Part shown: positions 11,505-24,904 of the stretch, one piece after another
Layout of the letters: each line of letters starts with the position of its first letter
Position numbering within the stretch: position 1 is the stretch's first letter
Source: Ceriagrion tenellum
Taxonomy: Eukaryota; Arthropoda; Insecta; Odonata; Coenagrionidae
Assembly (NCBI GenBank): GCA_963169105.1
Contig: OY720640.1
Coordinates: 57,413,527 to 57,477,526, forward strand
DNA length: 64,000 nucleotides
Direction of reading: 5' to 3'
The notes under the pieces: generated by a model
Told to the model about the DNA's origin: nothing
The model's database searches: none
What the model saw: the letters and a program-made list of their open reading frames with translations, nothing else
Program-made: the position numbers and the translations under genes

Positions 11505-14500
11505 TGACCAAATTTGAAAAATATGTACGAATTCAATTCCTAAAATATAAAAGTCATATCATATAAATTGTGTAGAATGCACTCTATTTAATCAATTTTA
11601 CAACGTTATGGTCCTGCTATGCCATCCGCGGCTTATCAGGAGGTGCCTTTCATAATTTATCAGCAGTGTTGTTATTTATCACTAGCAACATAATTTATGT
11701 CCATAAAAACCATTCCTTTGTCCTTCTCTTAACTTCCCTTGTACACTCCATATTTTTAAAATCATCACTCATGTTGTTGATCAGTTCGTAATCCAAAAGT
11801 CTTTCAAATAACCGTAGTACCACACAATATTCAGGAGATGTGGTGGCAGGAGACCCGACTATTGTATGAATCGGGTGGAAATGAGAGAGATTCACGAGTA
11901 AATGAATCAATTACATTCACGGATGAAATCTTCACTTCATTTTAAACAACTGCACTAATTTGGTCTCGTCATCTCAGGAATGTGCCATTTAATTCAATGA
12001 GGAAACACCAAATTGGCCAAATAGGATTTCTCGTTCATGTATCGTCGCTATACTCTGGGGTGAAAAACAATTTAAAAGTCAATCAAAATATGATTGCAGT
12101 TGATATTTTAATTTCATATAAAATTTGATAGACCTTCATAGATAGATTGAAATTCATATGGAGGGAGATATATAAATAAGTAGGAGAGAAAAACTGGAAT
12201 CAATAGTTGTAAAATGTTTCAGGTGTCACTTGGAGGAACCGTTATGTTAAGTCAAACATATCATTTTTACTACTTAAACACAATGTATATATGATCGTAT
12301 GGACGCTCGCCTATAACTCTAGGACCAAATTTAGTTTAGCATTCAAGCTTCAAGTGCGACTTGTAATGGCATTAATTTTTCAACACTGCTCAAATTAGAT
12401 ACTATCTCAGACAGATTGACCCTATGAACGTATAAAAATGCTGGATATTACTATTTCAAAGACACCCAAATTCAGTGAAATAGCTTAACACAGTACATCA
12501 ATGCGAATAAATGAGAAATTTCAACTGAACAAAAAATTTTTTAAAAAGTTGAAGTCAGATTCTTTTCCATACATACAGAACTTATATTTGCTCATTATTT
12601 TATCCCTACCGTTAAGAATCAATCAGAATTTCTGCTTGTGTCATTTAACAGAGGACGAAGTTTTTTTCCACACTTTTTTCCGAGCTCATCACCGACAAAA
12701 ATTATGACATCAGCATGAGAATGGTTGAAAGTAACGAAATCAGATCGGTTATCAGAAATTAATAAGAGAGACATCACCAAGTGTCGTTATCCTAAATGAC
12801 AACCACTCCATAGGGAAAAAACTCACAGTTACTCTTATATGACTTCATTCCATCAATTAAAACTAAAGGGATAAAGCATTCAAAGAAATTTGGAGATATA
12901 CGATTAGGATTTTGCTCTCGATATCGCAATCGCACGTAGTACGGAGAACCATGATTCAGTTCTTTTTTAATGCATTTTTAGCGTGTTTGGAACGATAAAA
13001 TTAACAGCAGTATTTTACTTCTCTAAATACCTCTAGGAAACTGACTGAGGTCACGCCATTACAATGAGCTGAGCGGCCAGTTTCACCTAACAAGAGAGCA
13101 GATATAACTTTTATACTAAATAATACTCGCAAACTCGTTATAAATACATGTGCATGCATTACAAGGAGTAAACCTGGGGAAAGTTTTGTCAAGTTACTCT
13201 CCGAAGTTGAAAGCCCACAAAGCTTTACAGTTTGCGTATACGTGATCTTAAAGCGCACATTTACAACTCACAGTTTCGGCTTAACGTATAGCTTGTGGCA
13301 AAATGGAGTCTCATGAGTACCCCACTAGAGTCGGGCAGAAGATAAACGTCCGAGAAACTTCGCTAGGGCGTTTTAGACGGTAATTTTGAATAAATGATGA
13401 TGCAGATGAGTCTTAACAGGAAGCACAAAACATTATACTTTGAAAAGGTACCTACTGCGAAGCAATTTCACTGTGCGAGGAATTGGTCGCATTTGAAAAC
13501 CAGAGCAGGAATAGCAGAATTCGGAGCACAATTTAAACTTTAATAACCACGGCTTACAACACAAAATCAAAGTGTTCATCATTGCTCAATGAATACACGC
13601 GGGGAATGTTCATTACATGAGTAGGTATAGGATCTTAAACTAGCTGAAATTCGTTCAAACTTCCCACGCCCACCAATATTTCCCCACAAACGTGGCTATT
13701 TCTCTGGTCGCCAAACGTGGAATTACTGGTATGATTAATAAAATCGTTATTTTCTATCGCGCGCCCCAGATCAAAAGACGTGCGCACTCGCTTAATTATA
13801 GGGGGAGTACGAGTACGTACGGAGTACGGGAGTCAAGAGAGGGCGTAAACCAACCGTTTGTCACCACAGCATTTTAACCGGATATGCTAACTGTAATATC
13901 TAGTTCGTAGCCTCGAACTAAATTCCTTGTTTTTAATTTTCCCATGCCTCTCCTTTTATGCTCACACGTAGCAGCCCGAAGATGTTCTGGCACCTAATAT
14001 AAGAGATTGAAATCTATGGCATATAGAATACGGTTGAGTTGGGTGCGTTCAAGGAGAGTAAAGAAATTCCCCTAACCCACCTTGGAATATGTGTGGCAGG
14101 GGAGTTACCTGCCAGTAACATGGAAAACATTTCTGAGTTTATTCCTAATACAAGTCAGACGTGGAGAAATATGAGGGGTTTATTAGGGCGTAGTGGAATA
14201 TTTCCATTTAATATCACTTGCATTAAAGTCAATATTTCCACTAGAACAGTTGATGTTTACAACGCTTTTCAGCGTCAATGGTCATCATAAAGAAAGGTGT
14301 CAGCGTGCAATTCCGCCATAGCAACGTTGACACGCGTTGTAAATAGAGTAATATTTGTTCTATAATTACCAAATATGGAAAACTTATTACGATGAAATAA
14401 ACAAAAAGGACCACCACACTTTGTATTCTGGGGCAGGGAATATACATATTTTTTGGTATTGGATGTCATTATATATTGCATTGACGCGAGGCAATTAAGA

Positions 14501-15071
14501 GTGCTAGAAGTTGAACAGGACTATTATATATATATATATTATAGTGTGTACAGCGAAAAAGGTTTTCCCCCAATCTTCATTGCCTTTAAACCTTCAATTT
14601 TCTCCCACTCCATGAAAGTCAAGATTTCAGTTCTGGATTTTCAATGAAAATATGATAAGTCAATAAATAAATCAAAAGATAAACTTGTTATCCAACACAC
14701 ACCATTAATGTTGTGTGCAGATAAATAAAATACGCCCAGCTTTGATTGATGAGACTTCTTTGCAGAGAAAATTTAGCGCGAATAAATTTCGAGTTGACAA
14801 CGAAAGCATAAGTTAAAAAATTTACGCAACCAAACTATTAAAGTGCATATTGTTACAAGCCTTCAGGAGGAGGGATACGTGGGTGGCTCAGAATTGATCT
14901 GGAAAATTGTCACCTACCCCTCATCATAAACATCTTCACTAGAATGAAGGAATGTTTTAGCGTTAAGAGAGAGGAAGAAAAATATTTATGTCTCAGGGAT
15001 CAAATGTCACAATCGGCCGTAAATCCCGGTAGACTTGAGCTCTGAGCCAGGACGAGGTCAAAAGACAAGGG
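11505..15071. other. No gene seen; short TA microsatellite
   Basis: No coding similarity. A (TA)n run lies at about 14524-14541, and GTAC-rich low-complexity sequence at 13805-13830. Confidence 0.4.
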
Positions 15072-15271
15072 NNNNNNNNNNNNNNNNNNNNNNNNNNNNN
15101 NNNNNNNNNNNNNNNNNNNNNNNNNNNNNNNNNNNNNNNNNNNNNNNNNNNNNNNNNNNNNNNNNNNNNNNNNNNNNNNNNNNNNNNNNNNNNNNNNNNN
15201 NNNNNNNNNNNNNNNNNNNNNNNNNNNNNNNNNNNNNNNNNNNNNNNNNNNNNNNNNNNNNNNNNNNNNNN
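15072..15271. other. Assembly gap, 200 N
   Basis: An unbroken run of exactly 200 N. Open frames running through it are meaningless. Confidence 0.99.
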
Positions 15272-16947
15272 GGTATTACAACGCAAATGCTACAGGCAAA
15301 TGGACAAATTAGGCATCATTTCCTACGCATTCGTCTATAGACTTTCAAAATGCAGGCAGAAATCGCCAACGGTACGAACACAAAAGTTCATTCGAAAATA
15401 TTTTCTTTCACTTCACACTTATTTCACTTGTTTTCAATCAATAGAATAAGCTTCGTATTAGTCTGAGCTCAAAACTGGTCTTATGGCTTTTCTTAAAAAA
15501 CAATCAATGCAAAGAACCCATAACTACAGCACAATGAGTTCCAGTCCACATGGAGCATTAGATTTACCTATGCATTTCCATTTTAAAATTTATTAAAAAA
15601 GCAACCAAACAAATAAATTAATTTATCATTTATTAACTTGCCTTTTTCTGCAAGGTTTTTTAAAATTTTTGGATACAATGCACAATTTAATCCCAATAAA
15701 ATTGTTAAAATAAATTGATTTTGAATACTAGTCGCATGCAACAGGCAATTTTACATATTACACCTGCGCCACAGTTACCTTTTCATTCGCGTAAATGAAT
15801 GACGTCTCCATTTCAGATTAAATTAAGAATTAATTCATCTATTAAAAACTGCGTAAAGTAAAATTATATCTGGTCACACAGAAAAAGATATGGGACGCTA
15901 TTCTGCTTCTTCCCCCTTTTGTCGAATACCACAGAAGGCGATATTATTCAGTTAAAATAAATTGCGTTTTTGCATAACTGAAATTAACATTTACCGTAGC
16001 CTTAAGCACAGAAACTGACAGCCAATAAAAACTATGAAAATGTAACTGAAAGACGTAAATTCAAATGGAGAGTCCAAAATAACAGCAACGAAAATCACCG
16101 TTGGAACACATCAGTTAAGGCTACATTCTAGCGATAAGGAATTCGCAAGTTTCATTTGATTCCCAATGTTTGAATTGAACTTAAACCAACAACTAATTCA
16201 GAAATCAACTTTGACTCATTTTTGCAATGCGTTAGGACTTCAAAAGCTCATCGTATTCTACAACATGTGAAGCTCTAAATGTAAGCCACCCGTAAAGGTA
16301 ATTCCACTCCCAACACAAGTGAAAATTGAGTTCACTCATTTTGTTCATGATGAAATATGGTAGATAACAACACAATTGAGAAAAAACACAATTGATAATA
16401 ATAATAGCAGAAAAATATGTATCTGGCTACAAGTTGACTCAGTACCACTGAAAAACAGCAGAAACGACAAAACAGGCAAACACGTTTACACATATAATAT
16501 CAATGGGTATATAATTGAAAAATAGAAGTTACAACAGTTGGATAGTTTAATAACAAAAGAACAAGACTTTCAAAGAAGTGAAATTCTCGAGAGTAAACCA
16601 CTCTTGAAAAGATTGGCTGCGCAATGAATAAAATTTATTTTGTTTAATAGGAAAGGATTACTGACATCGTCAATCGGGTAGCACGTTTTGTAACACTCTC
16701 GGTCATGAATATGACTATGTGCATAGCTTTGCTTCTTTATTAGAGTTCATGAGTTGCAATTAAAATAACAGCAAAATATATAACAACTTGATATTACAAT
16801 GCTGAAAAACAGTAAAAGGGACAAAAACAGGCCAAAACTTTTAAACACACAATATCTAGTTCGACAGATGTTATACACGAAAGTATTTCTTTTCGAAATT
16901 ATTTCGGGATACACGACGTATTCGTTTTATGGTCCTTTCTTTCAATA
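15272..16947. other. AT-rich, no gene; local duplication
   Basis: Segments at about 16447-16510 and 16800-16860 resemble each other (both contain GAAAAACAG, then ACAAAACAGGC or ACAAAAACAGGCC, then AAACAC). This suggests an old local duplication with roughly 350-bp offset. Confidence 0.4.
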
Positions 16948-17582
16948 AATTCTCTCAATTTCTGAGTAGTAATAATAAACAAGAGCTATTTTTGCTGCAC
17001 TAAAAATTGACTACTATCATATTGCAAGAACTTTATTTGCTTTTTGAAAAAGAGCGGAGAAAATATTTCGATAAGATTTCATCCTTCATAGAAAATAATT
17101 GAACGTCATGATAAGAATATTAAAGGTCCTCAATATGCATTAGACCTCATTAAATTCTAAAAATTATAGGACGAGGCCTATATTTAACATGATTGTTTCA
17201 GTTTATGCATCATTATCATCCATAAGAATTCATTTCTTTTTATTGTATTAGTTTTGTATAAGTTTTAAGGTACATTCCTTCAACTACCTTCACTTTCTCA
17301 ATTTCTGAGTAATAATAACCCACGAGTATTATTTTTGCTGCCCTAAAAATCTAGTGATATCATTTTGCAAAGACTTAATTTGCTCGTTGAAAAAGGACGG
17401 AGAAATTTTTTTGATTAGATTTCATCCTTCATTTAAAAAAACAAAACATTATGATATACACATTACAGTTCCTCCATTTAGATTAGAGCTTAATACATTC
17501 TAAAAGTTTAAGGACGAGGGACATATTTCACATAATTTTTGCTTTCCATGAATCATAAACATCCATAATAATTCAATTTAGA
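16948..17582 (+). repeat. Two diverged tandem units of about 290 bp
   Basis: Unit 1 (16948-17236) and unit 2 (17295-17582) share in the same order TCTCAATTTCTGAGTA, ATTTTTGCTG, GATTTCATCCTTCAT, AGGACGAGG and CATCCATAA. The offset is about 345 bp. No coding frame is shared. Confidence 0.65.
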
Positions 17583-18446
17583 CCCTCAAAAAAGGTTCTG
17601 ATATAAGAAACAACGACAATTGAACGCTACTTGATCATGGTTTTATGTTTCCTATGCTACAATAATAAATTACAATACTAGAGACTTCTGTGGCTCATGA
17701 TTACACGGCGTGTAGTTAGATAACATGGATTATTCTTTTTTTTGAGAGGTTTGTGAGTACTATTCTATGGATTGGGGAATTTGAGCTATCAATTTGTTTT
17801 TGTTCTGGAAGAATGCCTCAGTATAAATTGGAGAATTTGAAATATCAATTGTAAGAAAATCTTCCAACAAGTTCCGGAATTGCTTTTAATAAATAAGCAA
17901 TGCTTATAATTACTATTAATAATGTGGTAGAAGATAAAGTTAACCCAATGTCAATTTCATCCGCATTTGATCAAGTTCAATTCATCGAGACTAATCACAT
18001 GAATCGAATAATAATGTTGCCATTACTAGTAATTCCATGGTCAAAACTGAAAATCTAATGAAATTCTACGAGTAACCAGATATTGGTTTATACGTACAAG
18101 ATTCAACAGACGTAAATTCAAATATGTCTCCTGTGCTTTATAATTTTAATGGTGGTTCACGTAAGTTAATATTCAATTATTCTAAAATTACTTATAAGAC
18201 TGTGTAGTCTGAAGATAAGGAATTAGTCAGATAATAAGAAGTTAGCAGAATCAGTAATAGTAACTGACTATAAATCAAGTTCGTTAAGGTTCAATTTATA
18301 TTAAGATGCATAACTACAATGAACACTATGCTCTTAACTCCGTGAGCAGGGGTGTGTACCCGCAGGGGGAAAGTGTCCTAGTCTAAAAATAGCTCCTTGG
18401 TGAAAATGTTTTTTTTTCGTTCACTGTTCTTTGTTGTTTTTAAAGT
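17583..18446. other. No gene seen
   Basis: AT-rich, nothing recognised. Confidence 0.4.
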
Positions 18447-18745
18447 CATTTGAATAGGAGAGCACTGTGGGTTTCTTTTGTTTCAACCTTTACACTCTTC
18501 CACTCTCCCTTTTGGCCTTTCTCCCTTCTGGTTGCTGCAACCACAACCCAAAAATATAACTTACACCATTGCACTGATGGTAACCTAACACCCCCTGCCA
18601 CACGCCCAAGCAGCCGCTCTTTTGGATCTTATTTAAACTAACTAAATACACTCCTTTTAATTCATGTCTCAATTTCATTTCAAAATAACTTACACATTGG
18701 CACGGCTGGTGACCAAACATCCCCTGCCACACGCCCAAGCTTAAA
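18447..18745 (+). repeat. LINE 3'-end remnant, terminal block present twice
   Basis: The conserved 3' block of the L2/CR1-like LINE occurs twice in the same direction. One is at about 18560-18615 (ACCTAACACCCCCTGCCACA). The other is at about 18677-18740 (CACGGCTGGTGACCAAACAT, then CCCTGCCACACGCCCAAG). Better copies of the block end the LINEs at 24905-25465, 39491-40165 and 51120-51739. No reverse-transcriptase residues remain. Confidence 0.65.
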
Positions 18746-20270
18746 AATCCAAAACTACTACCAAATCATGAAGACTGAGATTTCACATTCAACGCACCAA
18801 ACCTCACTCTTCTAGTTTAAAAACTGACAGAGAAAGGAACAAAACGGATACAGAATGACTGACACGCTACAAAATTAATATATCTAGATGCTTATGATAA
18901 TCAATAGTTGCCCGTTACTCGAGCGTGGCTTAAGTGTAGTCTCGAGTAATAATGAAGTTGTCATCAATACAGTGGAATAAGGGGCTACTTATGCCACGGG
19001 AAAGCGTGACATAAGTGCGAATTTAAGTCACGTATTGCTATAAATTTCTGTAAAGAAAGAACCACTAAAGCGAGTGACGGAATTCTACCCATATGTATTT
19101 CTCCGAGTATTGTCACCCCCCACCAATCTTTGAAGCTTCAGTTTCGGAAAAAGATACGAATAGCAAAAAGCTTGAATATCGTTCCCCCATTACTTTCGCC
19201 ATGAAGATTTTGGATAAAAAATGAGGGAGATATAACATTTGGACATATACAGGATTATAGATCGGACTGCCTATTGACCTACTACATTTTTATATGCCAT
19301 ATTACCCAGGGTTATGAATTTCATAATACTACTGTTTTCCATCAGGGATAAGGAATTCAACATCATTTGTCACCATCCAAAACTTATCGCTTGTATTAAT
19401 ATCTGAAAAACATGAAGCTTCACGAATATACAATAAATTCTCAGGCTTCATTTGATGAAACAACATGATTTTTTTACAACAAATAGGAACAAGCAAATTC
19501 CAGGAATAATTCTCAGGTGACAAAATTCTAGGTTTCATAACCAGCCCTTAATCTATTAAGTATTTCCGTCCAATATTTTTAAATCTTTTACTCTTAATAC
19601 TAAAAGTTTTACTCAAGTAACTAAGTTGGAATACATAATGTAGGCACTAAAAGAGAAACTTTAAGAGCATAAGGAATCGTGGATAGATGAAGCGGCTAGC
19701 TGCAAGGAGAACTGAGCGGAGAGCAGAGAAAAAATCAGTCCTCGGATTGATGGCTTCCGATGCTCAGAAAAAATATCATATTCACCCCCCCCCCCGATGA
19801 TGTTTTGTCGATTCGCATAGCACTCGGGTTAATGCGAAGGAACTCGGTGCAAGCGCGCCGGTACATGTATTCAAATCTCAAATTCCAAGCCCCGAAATTT
19901 TATTCTATACTCAATTGGAATCGCATTCCGGTGCTCAGAATCCAATATCACCACTCCCAAGTCGCTAGAGGGTCAATGTCGATGGTAGAAAGAGTTTACA
20001 AGAAATAGAGAGAGAAAAGTTCCCGTCTGACTTCTCTCCCGCATCACGGCAAGCGGAGAGTCGAATCGCAGGCCTGAAATTCTTTTCGACGTATTCCATG
20101 AGGAGATGCGTCAGCCAACTCTTTGCCTTAGGAAACATTGCTACAGATAACCGAGATAGCTAGAGATAACCGAAGACGGCATCTGACATTTTCTTTAAAA
20201 CATTATAATATTGTCTTACAAATAAATATGTGCTATATTATGCTCTAGTCTAATATGTGCTATATTACTA
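18746..20270. other. No gene seen; hairpin and C-run
   Basis: At 18983-19020 GCTACTTATGCCACG folds against CGTGACATAAGTGC around a GGAAAG loop. An 11-base C-run lies at 19785-19795. Sequence at 19700-20110 is richer in CpG than its surroundings but has no convincing exon. Confidence 0.4.
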
Positions 20271-20274
20271 GATA

Positions 20275-20780
20275 TGGCCTTTCAGTGTGGGGAGGAGCTA
20301 CAAAGACAAGTCTATTACCAATTATTTAAAATAAAAAAAGACATTGAAACTGAATGAAAATAATGACTGTGTACTTTACAATAATATAAATAAGCTTAGC
20401 GTTTTGTGCAAAAACTGTAGCGTTCTACTTGTAGATAAGATGTACATATGCTTGTTGGCAGTTGACTATTATTTTTGTTTAAATTTTAGAACCAAAAATG
20501 AAGACAAGCGCATTATGGAAAAAAGAAAGCCCAAATATTACAATGTAACTTTTTGTTTAAGTAAATACGGTGATCGACAGCCCGATGTAATTATGCCAAA
20601 GGTTCTAAATAGTCTTCCGGCAAACCTTAAAAAATTTAAAACAATATCATAAATTAAAAAAATTGTTGATAACAACAATTGATCGATAAAATTGTATCTT
20701 TAACAGTAGTATATGAATTGCATTTCTATAAATATCTTTTGTAAAATATTGTAAAAAATTTTCCTCCTATTTATATAAAT
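20275..20780 (+). pseudogene. LINE reverse-transcriptase C-terminal remnant
   Basis: YGLSVWGGATKTSLLP can be read from about 20272. After several frame changes NVTFCLSKYGDRQP and LNSLPANLKKFKTIS end at 20652. The order (YG..VWGG, then a LNxLPxxLKxF block near the C-terminus) is that of jockey/CR1-type LINE proteins. Stops and frameshifts in between show it is dead. Confidence 0.6.
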
Positions 20781-21430
20781 ATTATTTGATATAGTAAGGG
20801 TAAATATTTGAACCATTTTAATGAGCTGATAGTATTGTTTAAAAAAATATATAATCCCACTCTTTTAATGCTCACCTTTATATGCATATTGCTCACCTTG
20901 AAAGTGATTGCGGTGCAATTGAAACCACGGTCGGCAATAAGAACTTAAAATATGGAATATACTAAGATTATTTTTTTCGTAATGTCTGTAATTAGTCATG
21001 TTAGTTAGTAAAGTCAGTTAGTAAAAAATCATGTGGGTAGCTTGAACTACATTTGAAAGGTTTACTTCTGGTTATATTTTCATCAAGTGTGTAAATTTCC
21101 CGGCGAAAAAGGTTATATTAGACATTTTTATCCCTCTGCAAGTCTTACGTTGGTCCATCTTAAGTTGAAAACGAGCCAATGCTACTTATTTTCTCCCTAA
21201 ATTTTCCGATTCAATAATGCCTAATTTTTTCAACTTCGAAAGTTTCATTCATTTCTTTTCATTATGTCAGTTCCGTAATAAACCACACTTTCAAAACTTT
21301 CTTCAAACTTGTAATTACGATGTGCGTAAATAATCACTTAGCATAAAAATTACAAATTTTAATTTGAACTCATTTACAAGAAAGAATACAGAAAAAGTAT
21401 GAATATAAATACGCCATCAAGTATTTCTAA
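20781..21430. other. No gene seen
   Basis: AT-rich, nothing recognised. Confidence 0.4.
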
Positions 21431-21439
21431 AGTCACCAT

Positions 21440-22745
21440 GAACTCTGAAGGAGTTCAACAATCACTTCATATCTGCCTAACCTTGTTTAAGTAAAATTTA
21501 TATCAAATTTCCCTATTTAAAACAAAAAAGAATTGTATCCGATTATTAGGACAACAAGAGTTTCAAGTATAAGTAGGCAAAAGTGTGGACATTTTCTTAT
21601 GAGGCTAAATCCTCAGATAGAGAATTCTTCGGGTTATTTGAAAGCAAAGTACTCGCACCTCAGTAAGAAAACAGGTATGAGGAAGGTTTCGTAATGCGCT
21701 GATAAGAAGGCATGTCTTACTATACTTGGAGCTCATTATTCACACCAAATTTGTTCTACGAGAATTTCTAGAAGAAATTTTTTCTCCAAAAATTCAACAA
21801 CCACATCACAACTACCTAACATTATTTAAGAAAGCTTTTAAATCATATTGCCAAATTTAAATTTTAAAAGAATAGACTCTGTGGAACGATTATTGTAATA
21901 ACAAGAATGTATGGTTCCGGTAAGTAAAAGTATGGAGGCTTTATCAAAATAACCTATTGCTGAGAAATTTCCTGGTAACAGTTTTTAATCTGGCTCCCTT
22001 AGCTTCGCAAAATGGTAACATCAACATTCCAGTACACTCGCCTACGGCGTCACAATATCATCAACAAGGAAAGAGTTGGACAACGTGGTATGAATAAATC
22101 GTGAGGGTGCATTTCGCTCGTTCACGGAGGAATACCATCGTGAGATGTGCCTGTAAACTTGTAGGCACTGGGAGGAGATAAACAAGCAATCCAAACGAAT
22201 TGCGAATGAAATGATCAATCAAAAGTCGAAGTGTCGCGATGCGATCAGAAATATTGAATCATGTCAGGATTTTGCATTATTAAAGAGTGATTCGCAAAAT
22301 GAAATGGGAGTTTACACAAAGGGCTCTTTCACTATGACAAATAAGCATAAGAGAGACTAAAAGTTTATAGAATGACAGGATGGCTCATGGAATAAGACGT
22401 TGCCCATGAGATTCTCATGGGAGAAGCACGTAGCAACAATATGACATCCACAGAATCCAAAATGGCACTACCTTCACTTTTTATGCAGGAAAACGAAAAA
22501 GACTGAGCGAGAAAAATGGATTGATGAAAGGGAAGATATCTCAGGTAGTCAGTTTCCTCGCACTCCATGGCTCTCGTAAGAGGAAATGAGAAAATCTTCA
22601 ATGAGAGAATTCTTCGGGCTATTTGAAAGGAAGGGACTCGCATCTCCATGAACAAACTGGTATAAGGAAGATTTCTTAATACGCTGATAAAAAGGCACGT
22701 CGCACTATGCTTGGAGCACACTTTGCACACCTAATTCTTTCTACA
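21440..22745 (+). repeat. Local direct duplications
   Basis: Block 1 at about 21440-21580 and block 2 at about 21785-21925 are similar (TTCAACAA, CTGCCTAAC or CTACCTAAC, CGATTATT, ACAAGA, GTAAAAGTATGGA-like ends). A different block at 21617-21765 (AGAGAATTCTTCGGGTTATT start) recurs at 22602-22745 (AGAGAATTCTTCGGGCTATT). The open frame on the opposite strand at 22365-22730 lies over the second copy and has no recognisable domain. Confidence 0.6.
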
Positions 22746-22770
22746 GAATGGAGAAAACACAGACAGCACG

Positions 22771-23120
22771 CATCATCATCATCAATGGTCGTTCAATCCT
22801 GAGATTGGTTGACTGCAGCCCTCCACCCTTCCCTATCTAATGCTAGTTCCATTACCTCCTGGTATCTCTTCTTATGTATTTCCTCTTTATTTGGTCCATG
22901 AATTTATTCCTGGGTATTCCTCTGGGTACTTTTCCCTCTATTTTGCCTTCAAATACACTCTTCAAAAACTCAATGTGTCTTAGGGTGTGTCCAATCCATC
23001 TGGTTCTCCTTTACTCCAAGGTGTTCCATATGTTCCTTTTCTCTTCTACTCTTCTGTTCACTTTATTATTTCTTATTTTTCCGTCCATTTTATCGTCAGC
23101 ATTCTCCTCTAGCAAATAAG
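22771..23120 (-). mobile_element. LINE 3' end with ATG-repeat tail, copy 1
   Basis: Read on the minus strand, frames give a WIGHTLRH-type motif, EGKIEGKVPRGIPRNKFMDQ and a W(K)xA...GGLQSTN-type end. The sequence then finishes in a short (ATG)n tail at 22771-22785. Copies lie at 26975-27190 and 53180-53510. The (I/V)GHxLRH...EGKxxGKxxRGRPR pattern is the C-terminal tail of endonuclease-RT LINEs in insects. No reverse-transcriptase core remains. Confidence 0.65.
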
Positions 23121-24060
23121 GTTGTAAACTTAGTTGTAAATATTAATGATACAGTAACTTGGAAGAAGAATGTTGCTTTCATTTCCAATTTCCAACAGTG
23201 TACAAGACATTAGCGCAGATGAAACAATTTAAACATTTAATTCCCTTTGAGCTGCGTAAAAAACTCATCAATCACTTTTTTATTCCTCATATCAATGGTT
23301 GTCTCCTTGTATTTGTTGATTTATCTAAGGAATTACAAAATAAATTACAAATCTTGTTTAATGCCGGAGTAAGATATATATGTAATACGAATATTTACGA
23401 ACATAACACCTTACTATGTTAAATTAAAGTGAATGAAACTGGAACATAGAAAAATACTTAAATTATCTGTGCATCTACAAAATTATTGTTCAACTACAAA
23501 ATATTATCAACTAAAACCCCGGATTATCTGTATAATTAGATACCAGATATTAGATACCAGAGTGATCCAGGCAGACAAGTAAGAGGAAGAAGACGATTTA
23601 AAATTTCAAGGTGTAGAACTAATATGTATCAGTTATCCACAATAAATTCTGGCCTAAGAATATGAAACGGTATTCCTGACAATATTATAAAATCAAACAA
23701 TGTATTTAAATTGAAATCGGAAATGTTATATTTCTAGTATAAAAAATATTACTGTAGCGCAGTGTGAATTTCATTGTATACTTCATTTTTTGTTACTTTC
23801 TATAAATACCTCTCTCAATCTTACTAATTTTCTGTATATTTTATTAGCTTGCACTATAGTAATTGTAAATATTATTGTATTAATAAATGTTCATATTTTT
23901 GGGTACACCTGTTCTATATGCTTATTGAATGTTCATATTTGTTAACTGCAGTGTCCAGATAAATACTATTTTTGCCACAGAGCTTCTTCTGATAAACTGT
24001 ACTTTGTTCCAAAAGATATGAAGTCCTTTAACAATAAATATATTATTATTATTAAATACC
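23118..24060 (+). pseudogene. LINE remnant, C-terminal RT part plus 3' UTR
   Basis: From about 23118 frames give NINDTVTWKKNVAFISN. At 23210-23400 comes LKxxKHLIPFELRKKLINHF, PHINGCLLVFVDLSKELQNK and LFNAGVRYICN. At 23585-23735 frames give RRRFKISRCRTNMYQLSTIN and IPDNIIKSNNVFKLKSEMLYF followed by a stop. These blocks are in the order expected at the end of a CR1/jockey-type LINE protein. The AT-rich stretch to a short (ATT)n at 24037-24055 is a likely 3' UTR and tail. At least two frameshifts break the frame. Confidence 0.7.
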
Positions 24061-24625
24061 ATTTGAATGCTCCAGAGTTGGACATGGGGTTATTAAAGGG
24101 CATATATATAAACACTCACCTCTAATCATTGGTTTACTGTTTATGATTCATTTATGGTTATTTAATTATATTTATTTTATTTTTTGACTTATCTTAATTT
24201 AATTTAGTTATTGATTTTTATTTTATTTGTTCATTTATATTATTTTTTATTTTATTACTTTATTTATTTATTTCGCTTATTATTTATTTTTTTATATTTA
24301 ATTTTTGCAGTTATATATAAATTACCTTTTTTTGTTACAATTCCATGCGTATGTCATGTATTTTATTTGTTGATTTTACATTAGCTTAGCCTGTCAGTAG
24401 GTATTCGCAGGTTTTACAACCTGCCCTTCAAGTGCGGGTAATTTCCTGCAGTGGGTTTTTTGTCAAGGAGATCACCACCTTATTTCCTTACGTTTTTCCC
24501 ACAAATGTCATTATCTTTCTTCACATTAATTTCCTGCATTTTCTGAAGAGGAGTTAGATGGAAGAGAGTATTGCCTCAGTTTTAATCAATCTCGCCTCAA
24601 TAAAGACGCATTATTATTATTATTG
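24061..24625 (+). repeat. AT-rich low-complexity region ending in (ATT)n
   Basis: TTTATT-rich sequence at 24120-24320, then a more mixed segment, then CTCAATAAAGACGC and (ATT)n at about 24610-24625. The final part looks like a retroelement 3' end (AATAAA followed by a simple tail), but no coding part is readable. Confidence 0.35.
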
Positions 24626-24904
24626 CATAAAAGTTGTGATCTTATTGATTCTGAAAATGGATGAGAGCCGAGTACGAAACGAGACTGTCAGACAGAGGAT
24701 TGAATGAAGCGATAGGAAAGGGGAGACCAAGAAAGTCAAGGGAAATTGTGGTAGAAGAAACTTAAAGAAGCAAAACAGGCATGCAGATCTAGGTCAGTAC
24801 GAAGAAAATCATTAAAATAGAGTCAGTTTCCAAGGACTAAGAGCAATTACTAAGTTCAACGAGTTTGGATGAAGAAAGAGATGGTAGGCACCACAATGAA
24901 CATC
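24626..24904. other. No gene seen
   Basis: Nothing recognised. Confidence 0.35.

Noticed and set aside
15035..15340. Open frames across the N run
   Set aside because: Created by translating N as an unknown residue.
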